NCBI GenBank assembly: GCA_017431185.1
Contig: JAFRLP010000130.1
Span: 1-6,318 of the forward strand
Source: Victivallales bacterium
Lineage (GTDB): Bacteria; Verrucomicrobiota; Lentisphaeria; Oligosphaerales; Oligosphaeraceae
Direction of reading: 5' to 3'
Length of the DNA stretch: 6,318 bases
Shown here piece by piece: positions 6,007 through 6,318 of the stretch (position 1 is its first letter; each line of letters begins with the position of its first letter). Position numbers and translations under genes: made by a program. The notes below the pieces were generated by a model. It was given only the letters and a program-made list of their open reading frames with translations, did no database searches and was not told the DNA's origin.

Positions 6007-6318
6007 CATTCACCTCTTTTCAGTTTGCGCATGGCCGCAACGGCCTCGGAGACCAGCTGAAGCCCGACGGAGGCGTCAAACCAAGTGTTTCGCGGCTCGT
6101 ATCCTCCAGAGACCATGGCATTGCCGTGAACCAGATAATCGACGTAATCCGTGGAGTTGTAGCAGATGTATGCCCGCCGGAAGGGGGTGTGCCATTTGAT
6201 CTCCATCCCCAGTTCCGCCACCAGCTCGCCAGGCACGCCGACCAGGCAGATGTCCCCGATGACCAAAAACTGTAGTTCCAGTTCGTACTCCGTGTCCTCC
6301 GGCAGGGCATCGGGGGGA
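6006..6318 (-). CDS. Neutral/alkaline ceramidase-like protein, C-terminal part (truncated by window edge)
   Basis: The frame is open to the right edge of the window, so only the last 103 residues are seen; the start and the catalytic N-terminal region lie outside. A TTG at 6266 is not the start, because the frame continues upstream without interruption (PPDALPEDTEYELELQFL). The visible portion fits the C-terminal end of the neutral/alkaline non-lysosomal ceramidase N-terminal domain family: E-x-Q-F-L-V-I-G-D (residues 14-22), LVGVPGELVAELGMEIK (25-41), TPFRRAYICYN (44-54), DYVDYL (57-62), GGYEP (71-75), and a closing helix LVSEAVAAMRKLK (88-100). Proteins of this type in Lentisphaerota and Planctomycetota are usually not proven ceramidases; the fold suggests hydrolysis of an N-acyl amide or a related bond. 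The stop TGA overlaps the tandem ATGs of the acetyltransferase gene downstream, indicating one operon. Confidence 0.75.
   Translation of the reverse strand, partial: PPDALPEDTEYELELQFLVIGDICLVGVPGELVAELGMEIKWHTPFRRAYICYNSTDYVDYLVHGNAMVSGGYEPRNTWFDASVGLQLVSEAVAAMRKLKRGE
6013..6016 (-). promoter_or_regulatory. Shine-Dalgarno of the acetyltransferase gene, inside the end of the ceramidase-like gene
   Basis: GAGG lies within the final codons of the upstream gene, three nt from the ATG at 6009 and six nt from the ATG at 6006. The spacing favours the second ATG. Placement inside the upstream reading frame, with the overlapping TGA, points to translational coupling. Confidence 0.6.

Noticed and set aside
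5164..6009. Clinical aminoglycoside-resistance gene
   Set aside because: Only the broad AAC(3)/YokD family can be recognised. The context has no mobile element or other resistance gene, and the C-terminal tail differs from the known resistance enzymes.
6006..6266. An 86-residue gene starting at 6266
   Set aside because: The apparent start is a TTG inside a frame that stays open to the window edge, and family motifs continue upstream of it; it is the tail of a larger gene.
1..6318. CRISPR array, insertion sequence, tRNA or rRNA
   Set aside because: No regularly spaced repeats, transposase motifs, terminal inverted repeats or structural RNA signatures were seen on either strand.

Overview
The window reads as ordinary bacterial chromosome, moderately GC-rich, with every supported gene on the minus strand. 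No gene here identifies the species. The best guess is a member of the Lentisphaerota (Victivallis-like, PVC superphylum). The reason is the combination of a stand-alone single-gene pseudopilin of the type that occurs in many copies in those genomes, a large secreted TIM-barrel glycosidase with a C-terminal LamG-like domain, a ceramidase-like protein, and an FAD_oxidored-family flavoprotein. That assignment is inference from family knowledge; no 16S or marker gene is present.

Layout in transcription order (right to left). (1) The last 103 residues of a neutral/alkaline ceramidase-like protein run in from the right edge and stop at 6006. (2) An AAC(3)/YokD-family N-acetyltransferase (5164-6006) overlaps that stop codon (ATGATG/TGA), so the two are translationally coupled. 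(3) A 159-nt AT-richer gap (5005-5163) holds several short dyads and probably the promoter and operator of the next unit. (4) A pseudopilin with a strong Shine-Dalgarno (4264-5004). (5) A 59-nt gap with a strong stem-loop and a 12-bp dyad. (6) A 968-residue exported GH71/GH99-like protein (1298-4204). (7) After 26 nt, a 422-residue FAD-dependent oxidoreductase (3-1271), whose stop lies at the left edge.

How the genes may work together: the pseudopilin, glycosidase and flavoprotein look like one transcription unit for handling an external glycan, with a prepilin-like surface or secretion component, a secreted carbohydrate-active enzyme and a cytoplasmic redox enzyme. The upstream pair (an amide-hydrolase-like protein plus an acetyl-CoA-dependent amine acetyltransferase) suggests handling of acylated amines, possibly amino sugars. 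Substrates cannot be read from the sequence. The points most worth checking are the GH99-like E-x-x-E pair in an altered motif, the stem-loop between pseudopilin and glycosidase, and the pseudopilin-glycosidase coupling. No mobile element, CRISPR array, tRNA or rRNA was seen.
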